Positions 38,673 to 48,115 are shown, counted from the first letter of the stretch. The stretch is DNA of 64,000 bases from an uncultured cyanobacterium (GCA_937883785.1 CALGDE010000115.1:1-64000); one strand, 5' to 3'. Numbers and translations are program-made. The notes: generated from the letters alone by a model not told the origin.

Positions 38673-39212
38673 GTGACCAATATCGTCGCCGTATATCCAG
38701 GAAGCTTTGACCCCATAACCTTGGGACACCTGGATATTATGGAGCGAGGGGCACAGCTTTTTGACCGGTTGGTGGTGGCGGTTTTAAAGAATCCTAATAA
38801 AACGCCTCTCTTTTCCGTAGAAGAGCGGGTAGTTTTAATCCAGCGTTCCACGGCGCACTTGCCTAACGTTGACGCTGACTCATTTTCTGGGTTAACGGTG
38901 GACTATGCCCGACGCATTGACGCCAAAGTTCTAATTCGCGGTTTGCGGGTTATGTCGGACTTTGAAGCGGAATTGCAAATGGCCCACACCAACAAAACCC
39001 TGAATGACCACATTGAAACCCTGTTTCTAGCGACCCGCAGCGACTATAGTTTTTTGAGCAGTAGCGTTGTCAAAGAGGTCGCTCGCTTCGGTGGTCCTGT
39101 TGATCACTTAGTTCCAGCCCCTGTTGTTACAGAAATCCAGCAATGTTTTCCAACAGTACCCCCGGTCCCGCCGCCAACAATGCACCCTCCGACTCCCCAG
39201 CAGGATCCGTAG
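38673..39212 (+). CDS. coaD: Phosphopantetheine adenylyltransferase
   Basis: Transfers AMP from ATP to 4'-phosphopantetheine in coenzyme A synthesis. Start is GTG at 38673. Motifs are [19 protein letters not shown] (with T-x-G-H), [36 protein letters not shown] and [18 protein letters not shown]. The family usually has about 160 residues; here 179, because a proline-rich tail ([13 protein letters not shown]) follows. The tail's bases are shared with the possible upstream start of the next gene. Typical partners of the CoA pathway are not adjacent. Confidence 0.95.
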   Translation: MTNIVAVYPGSFDPITLGHLDIMERGAQLFDRLVVAVLKNPNKTPLFSVEERVVLIQRSTAHLPNVDADSFSGLTVDYARRIDAKVLIRGLRVMSDFEAELQMAHTNKTLNDHIETLFLATRSDYSFLSSSVVKEVARFGGPVDHLVPAPVVTEIQQCFPTVPPVPPPTMHPPTPQQDP

Positions 39213-39214
39213 GT

Positions 39215-39922
39215 ATGGCTGCCCCCGAAACCGTTATCCAGGGTCCAAATCCCCCCGACACAGGGAATAAGGTCAATGGCGCAGGGGAAAACGGCAATGA
39301 TGGTGGAAATTCTGCGGGAAACACCGGCAGTAATATTCAGCTCGAGCTAAATCGCCTGGAAGAAATGGTGCTGGATAGTCCCCGAGTGCCCTTTGGACGC
39401 CGCACCTTGATTGACGAGGAGCAGCTTCTGGACCAGCTTGATACGATTCGTCTAAGTTTGCCGGCGGCGTTTAGAGAGGCGGAGGCGATCGTGCGTCAGC
39501 GAGAGCAAATTTTGACGGAGGCCCAGCGCCAGGCTCAAGAAATTATTGGTATGGCGAAGCAGCAGGCATCGCGTTCTGTGGAAGAAACGGCGGTGATGCG
39601 TCAGGCACAAATGGATGCGGAGCTTTTACGGCAGCAGGTGGACGAAGAGTGTGCTGTGGCGCGACAGCAATTGTTGGCGGAGCTGGACCAAACCCGCGAA
39701 AGTACAATTTTGGAGTTGGAAGAGTTACGGCGTACGGCGATCACTGAATGTGAAGCCATTCAAGACGGTGCCGATGACTATGCGGATCGCGTTTTAAGCA
39801 ATATTGAACGGCAACTCAGTGAAATGCTACGGGTTATTCGCAATGGTCGCCAACAGCTTCAGCAAGATTCCGACCAGGTGACTCAAGCCACCAATGCAGC
39901 AAAAGCAAATCCGCCTTACTAG
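39215..39922 (+). CDS. cdv3: Cdv3/DivIVA-like coiled-coil cell-division protein
   Basis: 235 residues from the ATG at 39215, with AGGA nine bases upstream and two bases after the coaD stop; an alternative ATG at 39143 would overlap coaD by 70 bases. A disordered Gly/Asn/Pro leader is followed by ELNRLEEMVLDSPRVPFGRR, then LIDEEQLLDQLDTIRL and a long coiled coil (REAEAIVRQREQILTEAQRQ to the end). The segment and its place after coaD match cyanobacterial Cdv3, a DivIVA-like factor of septum placement. The stop codon TAG is the first three bases of a miniature element, so the original C-terminus may have been longer. Confidence 0.65.
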   Translation: MAAPETVIQGPNPPDTGNKVNGAGENGNDGGNSAGNTGSNIQLELNRLEEMVLDSPRVPFGRRTLIDEEQLLDQLDTIRLSLPAAFREAEAIVRQREQILTEAQRQAQEIIGMAKQQASRSVEETAVMRQAQMDAELLRQQVDEECAVARQQLLAELDQTRESTILELEELRRTAITECEAIQDGADDYADRVLSNIERQLSEMLRVIRNGRQQLQQDSDQVTQATNAAKANPPY

Positions 39923-40047
39923 GGTCTGTGCTCAGTTAAATATCAAATCTAATGGCGACAAGGGTTATAGCCCCTAACGTTTTTTAGTTTAGAAGAGCGT
40001 TTATTCCCCACAGTTTGAAGCTTCTGGCGTCTAACTGAGCACACGCC
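39920..40047 (-). mobile_element. Miniature inverted-repeat element, copy 2
   Basis: About 128 bp starting TAGGGTCTGTGCTCAGTTAA and ending in the reverse complement of GGCGTGTGCTCAGTTAGACG. The interior GACAAGGGTTATAGCCCCTAA and GAAGCTTCTGGCG align with the other copies. It overlaps the cdv3 stop codon. Confidence 0.75.
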
Positions 40048-40121
40048 AGAATCCACCACCTCAAACAGGAGAAAACATTATCCTCTGGTGAAGTAAAACG
40101 CCTCTGTAAAAACAGCACAAC

Positions 40122-40160
40122 AAGAAACCGCGTGAAAGGTTTAACCTCACGCGGTTTCTT
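40122..40160. terminator. Bidirectional terminator between cdv3 and desB
   Basis: A perfect 14-bp stem, AAGAAACCGCGTGA paired with TCACGCGGTTTCTT. The plus strand continues in T-rich TTTTA. The A-rich stem base supplies Ts on the minus strand, so it can serve both convergent genes. Confidence 0.8.
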
Positions 40161-40226
40161 TTATGGGCCTATTTTCAAATATCAGAATCAGGCCAGTGAT
40201 GCTAGCCAAGCATTGTCAGCTAAATA

Positions 40227-41357
40227 TTACTGACTAGGGTCTGCTTTGTAGAATGCAGGCGAACCTTCATTGTCAATGTAATGGCAGGTTTTCTTTGCAT
40301 TCCAAAATGCATCCCAAACAGAGCGTTCCGACTTGCGATAGTGCTCGCCTAAAACAGGCTTAATCGCTTCCGTTGCTTCCTTCAAGTGGTAATGGGGAAT
40401 GCTTAGGAACACATGGTGTGCCACGTGGGTTCCAATATTGTGGTGGATATTGTTGATAAACCCGTAGTCGTGATCAATGGTAGACAAAGCTCCTTTAAAG
40501 AAATACCAATCCTTGCCGCGATACCAGGGAATTTCCGGATCGGTATGGTGCAAGTAGGTGACCAGATCTAGCCACATTACAAACACAATGTAGGGCATTA
40601 AATAGTATTTAAATAGCCACATTGCTCCCCATTGAAGTGTCAGGAATCCCAGTCCGCCAATCATGGCGCAGATCCAAAAGGTACTGGTGATAATATCCCA
40701 TTTCTCCGAAGGCTTAAACAGAGGACTGCTAGGTAGAAAATGACTAGCTTCACCGCGCTCTGGAGAGTGCTTAAACAAGTAGAAAGGATACAGAAATAAA
40801 ATCATTTGAAAACGAAGGAATTTAACGTATCCCTCCATTCCTTCGTAGCCTTTTTCTGTTATTGGATGCCAGCTTTCATCAGTTTCAATATTGCCCGTAT
40901 TGGCATGGTGAGTGCGGTGACTAATACGCCAGCCATGGTAGGGCACCAAAATTGGCGTGTGGGATAAATGACCGATAAAGTTATTGACCCATTTGTATCG
41001 CGAAAAAGACTGGTGACCGCAGTCATGACCCACTACAAATAGGGCCCAGAACATCGTTCCTTGGACCGCCCAAAACACAGGCCAAAAAAACCAGGAATCT
41101 AAATAGTGGGCAATTCCATATAGCCCGGCAATAATGCCAATATCTAAAAAGAAATATGAGAGCGATCGCGGCAAAGAGGATTGGAAACATTCCAGAGGAA
41201 TCGCGTCTCTTACCTGTTTAACGGTAAAAGGAAGCCGTCCTTCATAGGTTGACTTCTCATGGGAAAATTGATCTTGGGGAGATTGATTTTGAGAATCTGG
41301 CTCAGGCGATCGCTTGTTTTGATTCGAATTGACGGGGGTGGGGATACCAACCTGCAC
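40227..41357 (-). CDS. desB: Omega-3 (delta-15) acyl-lipid desaturase
   Basis: A 376-residue membrane di-iron desaturase that introduces the omega-3 double bond in membrane-lipid acyl chains using ferredoxin. Three histidine boxes are intact: HDCGH (111-115), HRTHH (147-151) and HVAHH (311-315, within HHNIGTHVAHH). The blocks RLPFTVKQVRDAIPLECFQ and LSHTPILVPYHGWRISHRTH are characteristic of DesB rather than DesA or DesC. A hydrophilic N-terminal extension of 40 residues is unremarkable. desB genes are usually cold-induced; the 430 bp upstream was not resolved into promoter elements. Confidence 0.93.
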   Translation of the reverse strand: MQVGIPTPVNSNQNKRSPEPDSQNQSPQDQFSHEKSTYEGRLPFTVKQVRDAIPLECFQSSLPRSLSYFFLDIGIIAGLYGIAHYLDSWFFWPVFWAVQGTMFWALFVVGHDCGHQSFSRYKWVNNFIGHLSHTPILVPYHGWRISHRTHHANTGNIETDESWHPITEKGYEGMEGYVKFLRFQMILFLYPFYLFKHSPERGEASHFLPSSPLFKPSEKWDIITSTFWICAMIGGLGFLTLQWGAMWLFKYYLMPYIVFVMWLDLVTYLHHTDPEIPWYRGKDWYFFKGALSTIDHDYGFINNIHHNIGTHVAHHVFLSIPHYHLKEATEAIKPVLGEHYRKSERSVWDAFWNAKKTCHYIDNEGSPAFYKADPSQ

Positions 41358-41787
41358 GTTAAATCCTCCAGGGGAAGTGAATAAATCACCAAAATACTTG
41401 TGCCAGAAACAGCCACAATATTTCGTTTTATAAACCGTAGGTATACTAGCACAGGAATTCTGTCCCGTTTGACTTTAAATCTCCAGCAAAAAGTCAAAAA
41501 GAGGATCTAAAAACATCGAAAAATCGTCGTCAAAGCTACTGAATCTTTTTCAAGGTACGTAATCGCAAGTACATCTTAGGGGGTTACCTTTGAATCCCAT
41601 TTTTCAGTGCTGAATTTCTGCCAGAATGGATCTTTATAAAACCCTGTAAATAATTCTGTTTGGCGTGGGGCGGCAGATTTGTCCTGTGGTTCCACCTCAC
41701 AGTTTTATTTAAAAAACTTCCATCGGAAAATTCTGCCTTAGAAACGTATTTGGGGCACGAAATACCATCCGAAATAGGGCAACAACA
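41358..41787. other. Upstream region of desB, AT-rich
   Basis: 430 bp separating desB from the rRNA methylase gene, both on the minus strand. It presumably holds the desB promoter and leader and the methylase 3' end. No repeat or strong hairpin was identified. Confidence 0.45.
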
Positions 41788-42585
41788 TTAAGGGTTAGTG
41801 GCATATTGTCGCTGGGCTTCATACAGCAGTAGGGCAGCACTCATGGCAACGTTTAAAGATTCTACGTCAGGGGACTGGGGAATGCTAACGGCAGTGTCTG
41901 CAAGGGCGGAAAGCTCTGGCGACAGTCCACCTCCTTCGTTCCCCAGCAAAATTAAGGTCGGCGATCGCCAATCCAAGTCCCAATAGGTACGGCTGGCGGC
42001 GGGAGCAGTCGCCACAACCTGAACTCCCCGGATTTTTTGAGCTTGAATCGTATCGATCAAATCTGGCGAAGACCGCAGAGGCACCCGAAACCATTGCCCT
42101 GCACTGGCTCGTAACACCTTAGGGTGGTCCAAATCGACGCTGTCGCTGCTAACGAGCAACTCGGTAACGGCAGTGGCGGCAGCAACGCGGATAATCGCGC
42201 CCAAATTACCCGGGTCCTGAAGACGTTCTAAAGCCAATGACACTTGAGGTCTCTCTCCCGTAGCCTCCATTGAAGGCGTCCAGGTGTCGCGATAGGCTAC
42301 CGCCGCTATGCCATCGGGATTCTTGGTGGTGGCGATCGCTCCCAGCACCGCCTCCGACACCGCTTCACAGCGCCCTACCGTCTCCGACAGTTGCTCCCAA
42401 AGACGCTGATGGGTACCCAGCCAATGTTCCGTGGCGCACACCACCGCCAGGGGATATCGTTGCTGACAAGCTGCTTCCACCAGGTTGGTGCCTTCCAGCA
42501 AAAAACAACCCTGTTCCCGACGTCCCTTCGCCCGATGAAGCTGGCGAATTTGTTTAACAAGGGGGTTGCGGGTGCTGGTCAACAT
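41788..42585 (-). CDS. TrmH/SpoU-family RNA 2'-O-methyltransferase
   Basis: A 265-residue SPOUT methyltransferase acting on rRNA or tRNA ribose. The N-terminal substrate-binding part begins TSTRNPLVKQIRQLHRAKGR, then GCFLLEGTNLVEAA. The three knot motifs follow: LALERLQDPGNLGAIIRVAA, ILLGNEGGGLS and IPQSPDVESLNVAMSAALLL. They form the trefoil knot that holds S-adenosylmethionine. The exact target nucleotide cannot be told. The ATG is at 42585. Confidence 0.92.
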   Translation of the reverse strand: MLTSTRNPLVKQIRQLHRAKGRREQGCFLLEGTNLVEAACQQRYPLAVVCATEHWLGTHQRLWEQLSETVGRCEAVSEAVLGAIATTKNPDGIAAVAYRDTWTPSMEATGERPQVSLALERLQDPGNLGAIIRVAAATAVTELLVSSDSVDLDHPKVLRASAGQWFRVPLRSSPDLIDTIQAQKIRGVQVVATAPAASRTYWDLDWRSPTLILLGNEGGGLSPELSALADTAVSIPQSPDVESLNVAMSAALLLYEAQRQYATNP

Positions 42586-42593
42586 AAAAAATT

Positions 42594-42718
42594 GGAATCT
42601 GTGCTCAATTGAGCCTCAAACTTCGTCACTGAGAGGATTTCAGCCCCAGTATTTCCTGCGAAGAAGGACATGGACTGCCCACGGTGAAACCTTTCAGCGC
42701 CAATACAGCACATGCTCA
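42594..42718 (-). mobile_element. Degenerate miniature element, copy 3
   Basis: GGAATCTGTGCTCAATTGAG, followed by CCTCAAACTTCGTC and TTCAGCCCCAG, and at the far end CAGCGCC and CAGCACATGC, track the consensus with many changes. It lies between the methylase start and tRNA-Leu. Confidence 0.5.
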
Positions 42719-42824
42719 AACAGCCCATCCTGCGCCAAGGTCACCACAGAACAGGAGAACGCTGCCCTCTAGGATGCCGCTGATGCTGACCAGTATCCAG
42801 CATTAGCGACAATTTTTTCCACAA

Positions 42825-42909
42825 TGCGGAACCCGGGACTTGAACCCGGATGTCCTAAGCGGACACAAGAACCTGAATCTTGCGCGTCTACCAATTCCGC
42901 CAGTTCCGC
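42825..42909 (-). tRNA. tRNA-Leu (CAG)
   Basis: An 85-nt class II tRNA on the minus strand. The acceptor stem GCGGAAC pairs with GTTCCGC before the discriminator A. The D-arm reads GGCGGAATTGGTAGACGC. The anticodon stem CAAGA/TCTTG holds loop TTCAGGT with anticodon CAG, a long variable arm follows (TGTCCGCTTAGGACA), and the T-arm is CCGGGTTCAAGTCCCGG. CCA is not encoded. Confidence 0.95.
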
Positions 42910-43424
42910 AAACTTCTCTCAGAGTTCCATTAGAAATAGTTGACTTTGAGACGCTCTACATAGTAGCACCTTTACATAAGGATGCAACCTTTACCATTGC
43001 TTGATCTAGGCTCCGTTCGAGACAACCGTTTCTGCCCGTCGTGATTGCTCCCAAATTTGCGCTGATTTTTTGCGATATCCCCTTTATCTTTCACCTTACA
43101 TTTGCTGTACAAGTAGCAGCATCAATCTGTGGCAAGGATTCCCAGATCAAGATTCAGGGAAAAAGTATCACTTGAAACATTTTAAAAAGTGGTTTCGAAA
43201 AATAGTTCAAAAGCACATTAAAGAACAGGCAAAAAACGTTGCCATATTCCTGAAGTTATCTAATTTCAGTCGATTTAACATTCAGTGGGTCTCTGTATTT
43301 TTTCTGCACCGTCATAGGCTTCAGCAGGCTCAAGTTATTCAACAACTTGTCAAAGCGGGGCATTTGGGTAGAATCTATACAAAAAATTTAGACACCACCA
43401 ACACAACCTTCGGAGGACAAGACC
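42910..43424. other. Intergenic region upstream of murA
   Basis: About 515 bp, AT-rich, between tRNA-Leu (minus) and murA (plus). An open frame at 43070-43507 crosses into murA but is not protein-like. A strong GGAGGA lies at 43412-43417. Confidence 0.5.
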
Positions 43425-43427
43425 ATT
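43412..43427 (+). promoter_or_regulatory. Shine-Dalgarno site in front of an ATT codon in frame with murA
   Basis: GGAGGA at 43412-43417 is followed after seven bases by ATT (43425-43427), 13 codons in frame upstream of the first GTG of murA. The in-frame TAG at 43389 closes the frame upstream, and no ATG, GTG or TTG lies between that TAG and 43464. The GTG at 43464 has no comparable ribosome site. Confidence 0.5.
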
Positions 43428-43463
43428 ACTCTTGCAATTTCACCCCAATCCACTGCCTCTACT

Positions 43464-44834
43464 GTGGTGGCTCCTGTCCTCGAGGTGGTTGGAGGACATA
43501 CCCTTAGCGGTCACTTGCCGGTGTCCGGCGCAAAAAATTCCGCCTTGGTGCTGCTGACAGCTTCAATTTTATGTTCCGACCAGTGCCGCCTCAGCAATGT
43601 GCCGTCTTTGGTGGACGTGGCACGCATGGGACAGGTGCTGGAAGCCTTTGGCATCAAGGTGAAACGCCCGGAGCCTAATTGCTGGGAACTGGACGGATCG
43701 GCGATCGCCCATGCCCATGCGCCCTACGAAATTGTGAGTAAGCTACGGGCCAGCTTCTTTGCGATCGGACCTTTGTTGGCCCGACTGGGCACCGCGCGGG
43801 TGCCTTTGCCCGGCGGATGTGCCATTGGCGCTCGCCCGGTAGAACTTCATGTGCGCGGCTTGAAATCTTTAGGCGCTGACGTACATATCGACGGCGGCAT
43901 GGTTAATGCATCTGTTCCGGGGGGACGGTTGAAGGGAGCCAAGATTTATTTGGACTACCCCAGCGTTGGCGCCACCGAAACTTTGATGATGGCAGCCACC
44001 TTGGCGGACGGAGAAACGATTATCGAAAATGCTGCCCAGGAGCCGGAAGTGGTTGACCTGGCAAATTTATGTCGAGCCATGGGGGCCCGCATTAAGGGGC
44101 ACGGCACCAATACCATTGTCATTGACGGCATGGAGAAACTTCACGGCGCCGAATACGCCACAATTCCTGACCGTATTGAAGCAGGCACTTTCCTGGTGGC
44201 AGGGGCTATTACCCGGTCTGACCTAGTGGTGGGTCCCGTGGTGCCGGACCATATGACTGCCGTTATTGCCAAGCTGCGCGAAGTGGGCTGTCGTATTGTG
44301 CCTGAGGGGGACAATCACCTGCGCATTCAAGCGGGCGATCGCCTTTTGCCGACCGATATTGAGACCTTGCCTTTTCCCGGCTTTCCCACCGATATGCAGC
44401 CCCAACTGATGGCGTTGTTAACCCTGGCAGAGGGCAGCAGCATTATTACTGAAACCGTTTTTGAAAATCGCCTGCGCCACGTGGGCGAGCTATCACGCAT
44501 GGGAGCGGATATTCGAGTTAAAGGATCCGCTGCCATTGTGTCTGGGGTACCGTTTTTATCGGGGGCTCCGGTGACAGCAACGGACCTGCGAGCTTCGGCG
44601 GCACTTATTTTGGCAGGGCTTACGGCCCGGGGCACCACCATTGTGCAAGAGCTTAAGCATTTGGATCGTGGCTACGAAAATATTGAGCAGAAGCTCCGGG
44701 GCGTTGGTGCGAAAATTCGCCGGATTACGGACCCTAACGAGCTATCGGCGGATATGTCTAGCGCGGATCGATTGGTGCAAACCACCACGGAGGAGGTAAA
44801 AGCTGGCGATCGCCCTCCGGTATCGATTAACTAG
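43464..44834 (+). CDS. murA: UDP-N-acetylglucosamine 1-carboxyvinyltransferase
   Basis: First committed step of peptidoglycan synthesis: transfer of enolpyruvate from PEP to UDP-GlcNAc in the cytoplasm; target of fosfomycin. 456 residues from the GTG at 43464. Family motifs are [48 protein letters not shown] with the catalytic Cys119, [31 protein letters not shown] and [16 protein letters not shown]. An ATT codon 13 codons upstream with an excellent ribosome site may be the true start and would add [13 protein letters not shown]. The C-terminal 25 residues are a polar extension. Confidence 0.95.
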   Translation: MVAPVLEVVGGHTLSGHLPVSGAKNSALVLLTASILCSDQCRLSNVPSLVDVARMGQVLEAFGIKVKRPEPNCWELDGSAIAHAHAPYEIVSKLRASFFAIGPLLARLGTARVPLPGGCAIGARPVELHVRGLKSLGADVHIDGGMVNASVPGGRLKGAKIYLDYPSVGATETLMMAATLADGETIIENAAQEPEVVDLANLCRAMGARIKGHGTNTIVIDGMEKLHGAEYATIPDRIEAGTFLVAGAITRSDLVVGPVVPDHMTAVIAKLREVGCRIVPEGDNHLRIQAGDRLLPTDIETLPFPGFPTDMQPQLMALLTLAEGSSIITETVFENRLRHVGELSRMGADIRVKGSAAIVSGVPFLSGAPVTATDLRASAALILAGLTARGTTIVQELKHLDRGYENIEQKLRGVGAKIRRITDPNELSADMSSADRLVQTTTEEVKAGDRPPVSIN

Positions 44835-45068
44835 GGACGCATAAATCCAGAGCGCCATCTGAAGCGCTTTAGAGTTAAAGCAGGATAAATCGGCAAGATC
44901 CGCAGAAATTTGCCAGGATAAGGGAGCGATACCTTCAGTCTGTTTCAGGGTTTGATATGACTCTGAACGGGAGCGATCGCCCCATTCCTGGCATTTTGCT
45001 TTCTGGCATTTCATTCCCAGCATTTTTACTCGTTAGCGTTTTCTAGCTTTTTTAGGAGAACCACGCCC

Positions 45069-45887
45069 GTGACCATGCAGCTACTTGGTTTAAAAGCGGA
45101 CGACTTTCGTCATCCTTTGGACCGGGAATCGACCCGCGCCCTGAAGCAGCTTCCAGGGCTTGATCTAATTGTGCGCAGTGTCCTCGGGTCCGTTGCCGAA
45201 GAGTTTATGTATCTGGACAACATTGCGTCCAGCGTTAAGGTGGGTCCCGATCAACTGCCAGACATTGATCGCCTCAATAAAGACGCCTGCGTCACCTTGG
45301 ATCTGGAGCCACCGGAGGTGTATGTGCGCCAGCATCCAATGCCCAACGCTTACACCTTTGCCATGCGTGGGCAACATCCGTTTATTGTTCTCCATACGTC
45401 CCTGATCGATCTGCTGGAACCCATGGAAATCCAGGCGGTGATTGCCCACGAGCTGGGACATTTAAAGTGTGAGCATGGCGTGTATTTGACTTTGGCAAAC
45501 TTGATGGTGCTAGCGGCTAGCCAGGTGCCTGCTTGGGGACGCTGGGTGGCGGAAGGGTTACAGGAGCAGCTGATGGAATGGGTGCGTTGTGCAGAGTTGA
45601 CCTGCGATCGCGCGGCTTTACTGGCCACCCAAAACCCCACCGCTGTTGTGTCAGTGTTGATGAAGCTGGCGGGGGGATCGCCCACTTTAGCCAAGCAGCT
45701 TAACCCTGCTGCGTTTTTACAGCAAGCGCGCGACTACGATGCGGCCGGGAAAACCCAAACGGGTGCACTGTTGAAGCAAATGAAAACTGCCGGCTTAAGC
45801 CATCCGGTGCCGGTGCTGCGAGCGAAGGAAATTGATCGCTGGGCCCACAGTCGCACCTATCAGCAAATTCTGAAGCGAGCGAGCTAG
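45069..45887 (+). CDS. M48-family zinc metallopeptidase
   Basis: A 272-residue peptidase with the zinc motif AHELGHLKCEHG (His127, Glu128, His131) and a downstream metal-binding Glu in the region VRCAELTCDRAALLATQ. Flanking text PNAYTFAMRGQHPFIVLHTSL fits the M48 (HtpX/Ste24/BepA-like) family. Unlike HtpX it has no obvious N-terminal transmembrane pair, so it is probably soluble or peripheral. GTG at 45069 and ATG at 45075 are both possible, with AGGAGA upstream. Confidence 0.88.
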   Translation: MTMQLLGLKADDFRHPLDRESTRALKQLPGLDLIVRSVLGSVAEEFMYLDNIASSVKVGPDQLPDIDRLNKDACVTLDLEPPEVYVRQHPMPNAYTFAMRGQHPFIVLHTSLIDLLEPMEIQAVIAHELGHLKCEHGVYLTLANLMVLAASQVPAWGRWVAEGLQEQLMEWVRCAELTCDRAALLATQNPTAVVSVLMKLAGGSPTLAKQLNPAAFLQQARDYDAAGKTQTGALLKQMKTAGLSHPVPVLRAKEIDRWAHSRTYQQILKRAS

Positions 45888-45994
45888 AAAGGGGCACAGG
45901 GGGAGGTCCTGTTTAAATTCCATTCATAAAATCCCTGCATATTTTTATGCAAAGTGGGGTATATTATCTAGGCGCTGAAAAAGCGCATCACATT

Positions 45995-46075
45995 GGGCAA
46001 GTGGCGGAACGGTAGACGCACCACACTCAAAATGTGGCGCCTTCGGGCGTGAGAGTTCGAATCTCTCCTTGCCCA
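45995..46075 (+). tRNA. tRNA-Leu (CAA)
   Basis: An 81-nt class II tRNA. The acceptor stem GGGCAAG pairs with CTTGCCC before discriminator A. The D-arm is GGCGGAACGGTAGACGC. The anticodon stem CCACA/TGTGG holds loop CTCAAAA with anticodon CAA, the variable arm is CGCCTTCGGGCG and the T-arm is GAGAGTTCGAATCTCTC. CCA is not encoded. Confidence 0.96.
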
Positions 46076-46162
46076 TATTTAATGGCATTCATATAGGAAA
46101 TGCCCAAGTTAGCGCGACTTTGTCGCTGTAGGCGCATTGTGCTGATGCCCGTGTTGTTTGGG

Positions 46163-47758
46163 TTAATTCCTGTTGTCCACGACAGTGGCACTGCTTTGTG
46201 ATGCCGAACCTGCGGTCGCTGTAGTCGAATCCAACGTTTCCAGATTTTCCAGCTGCGCCAGCGCCTGATCCACCTGCATATCCAATTTACTATCGGTGCG
46301 CTTTTGTTGACGATACCAGGCGATCGCCGCCGGTCGTCCCCGTTTCGCCGAGAGCAACAACGTCCCCCACACCGTCACCAAAGGGTCACTAGAGTCCACC
46401 CGTAACTGGGTTTCGATGCGGGACCATAGCAAATCCCCATGGCTCGCCAAATCATTCACCAATCCACCGCGATCGCCACTGTCCTGCCAACGGTCCCAGG
46501 CTCGCTGCCACTGCCCATCAGCCAAGGCCGCAACCACTGGATAATGGCTGCCAGAGCGCTGGGAATCAGACTTCGCTTGAGCCACCATCGCGTGATATTG
46601 GATTACGTCATACTGCGCCTGAAGCCGATCCTCCCAGGGAGCGTCCCCAGTTTCAGAGTGCTGATTGTCCGGCGATCGCTGCTGTTCCAGCTGGTCGTAA
46701 AGGGCAGTCAAACTTTGGTAAGACTGGGACCACAACTTGCCTTTGGCTAAATTTAGCGCCCGATTGTACAGAGGCAAATCCACCACCGACTCCCGCAGGG
46801 AAATGGGCGTCAAAGTAATGGGATTGGGCTCAAAAGCAAGATCTGCCACTTCATAAATGCGAAAGTCAGGGTTTAACGCCGTGCTAGCGTCCACAATCAA
46901 CTCCGGAGCACCGTCACCGGTAACTTGGCTCCACCGAGGAAACTGCCCGCCAGGACTATGCCATTGAAGCAACTCCGCCAAATGTCCCGTCTCCGGGTTG
47001 TAACGCAGCACTTTCCCATAAAGACTAGTGGCTTTGCCGTGGTGATGGCGACCGCTCACCGTAAGCCAGTGTCCCCCCTCCGGCGCTGCCCGATTTAACT
47101 TTGTCACATTTCCCAAGGGCAGCGGCTGATTGGATCCCTGGCGATCGCCCAGGGTCCACGGCGACAACACAAAAGATTCCGCCGGTCCATCAATTTCCAA
47201 GCGCACTGTCTGCCGATACCGAGGGGAGCGATCGCCCTGGGCTTCACCTTTGTCCAAGCGATATACTCTCAGCTCACGAATTTCCCAACATTGCCCAGTT
47301 TTTACGGAACAGGATTCCGCCACCGCCAAAAACGGAATCAGGACATGCTCCTCATCCAAACTGGTCACCTCCCCCAAAGTTAACCCATACTGGTTGGCGA
47401 TTCCTCGAATATCATCAAGGGCCAATAAATCCTGATCCGTCACCTGGCGTCTTTGGGGCAACAGCGGTCCCAACCACGCCATCGAGTCAGGACTCAAAAT
47501 ATACGACAACCCAATCCAGGTTCCCCCCACAACTCCCGCCAGCGCAAAAAACAACACCATAATGGCTGAGGCTGACGCCACCTTAATCAACCCTCCCGGC
47601 GGCGAGTTCTTAGATTTTGCATTGCCAGAGTTCTTTTTCGCGCCTCCATTGAAATCGCCTCGACGGCGATCGCCCAGACGAATTGTTGTTACCGTCGGCT
47701 GGGAACGGCCGACGGAATGGGGAGAAAAACGGGCATTGCCACGAGGTAACGACGACAT
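46163..47758 (-). CDS. Membrane-anchored hypothetical protein
   Basis: 531 residues from the ATG at 47758; the frame is open to 47917 but those codons include Cys/Phe-rich, unlikely protein. A basic disordered N-terminus of about 55 residues precedes one transmembrane helix (VASASAIMVLFFALAGVVGG). A long extracytoplasmic part follows, with a beta-rich middle (HVLIPFLAVAESCSVKTGQCW, LRVYRLDKGEAQG, APELIVDASTALNPDFRIYE). The C-terminal helical region looks repeat-like (GKLWSQSYQSLTALYDQLEQQ, ADGQWQRAWDRWQDS). It is a probable cell-envelope protein of unknown role. Confidence 0.7.
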   Translation of the reverse strand: MSSLPRGNARFSPHSVGRSQPTVTTIRLGDRRRGDFNGGAKKNSGNAKSKNSPPGGLIKVASASAIMVLFFALAGVVGGTWIGLSYILSPDSMAWLGPLLPQRRQVTDQDLLALDDIRGIANQYGLTLGEVTSLDEEHVLIPFLAVAESCSVKTGQCWEIRELRVYRLDKGEAQGDRSPRYRQTVRLEIDGPAESFVLSPWTLGDRQGSNQPLPLGNVTKLNRAAPEGGHWLTVSGRHHHGKATSLYGKVLRYNPETGHLAELLQWHSPGGQFPRWSQVTGDGAPELIVDASTALNPDFRIYEVADLAFEPNPITLTPISLRESVVDLPLYNRALNLAKGKLWSQSYQSLTALYDQLEQQRSPDNQHSETGDAPWEDRLQAQYDVIQYHAMVAQAKSDSQRSGSHYPVVAALADGQWQRAWDRWQDSGDRGGLVNDLASHGDLLWSRIETQLRVDSSDPLVTVWGTLLLSAKRGRPAAIAWYRQQKRTDSKLDMQVDQALAQLENLETLDSTTATAGSASQSSATVVDNRN

Positions 47759-47775
47759 ATCAACGTAAAACGCGG

Positions 47776-47805
47776 AGCAGTGGAAACAAAAGCAGTGGAA
47801 ACAAA
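47776..47805. repeat. 15-bp tandem duplication
   Basis: AGCAGTGGAAACAAA occurs at 47776-47790 and again at 47791-47805, just upstream of the ATG at 47758 on the minus strand. Confidence 0.8.
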
Positions 47806-47985
47806 AAACGTCAGAGAAAACTCTCTCGCTTTCGGTTATACCCTCCTTTGCAAGATCATGTCTCCCATTAAGCTGCAGAAGCTTAGCGCAGCAGGAAGTG
47901 TACGCCCCCCAAAACAAATATACCCCTAAAAACTAAATCCCCCCCACTTAGTGACGTTGAAAAGCAAAAGTTCGGCAGTGCCCAC

Positions 47986-48115
47986 TGGGGCGTGTCATCA
48001 ATATGAGCACCAGAAGCCTTACGTGGTGGGGAGCACACCCCCTTTGAAAGCAAAATGTTCAGGGGCTGAAAGCTTAACAGCTAAAGACTTTGAGACTTAA
48101 ATAAGCACAGCCCCT
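47986..48115 (+). mobile_element. Miniature inverted-repeat element, copy 4
   Basis: About 130 bp in the same orientation as copy 5. GGGGCGTGTCATCAATATGA, then GCACCAGAAGC, GTGGTGGGGAGCACACC and AGGGGCTG follow the consensus, and the right end AATAAGCACAGCCCCTA retains the terminal repeat. It lies between nblA and the 47758 gene, both on the minus strand. Confidence 0.65.

Noticed and set aside
43070-43507. 145-codon plus-strand frame ahead of murA
   Set aside because: It runs into murA in another frame, its Cys/Trp/His-rich end is the murA start read out of frame, and it has no ATG.
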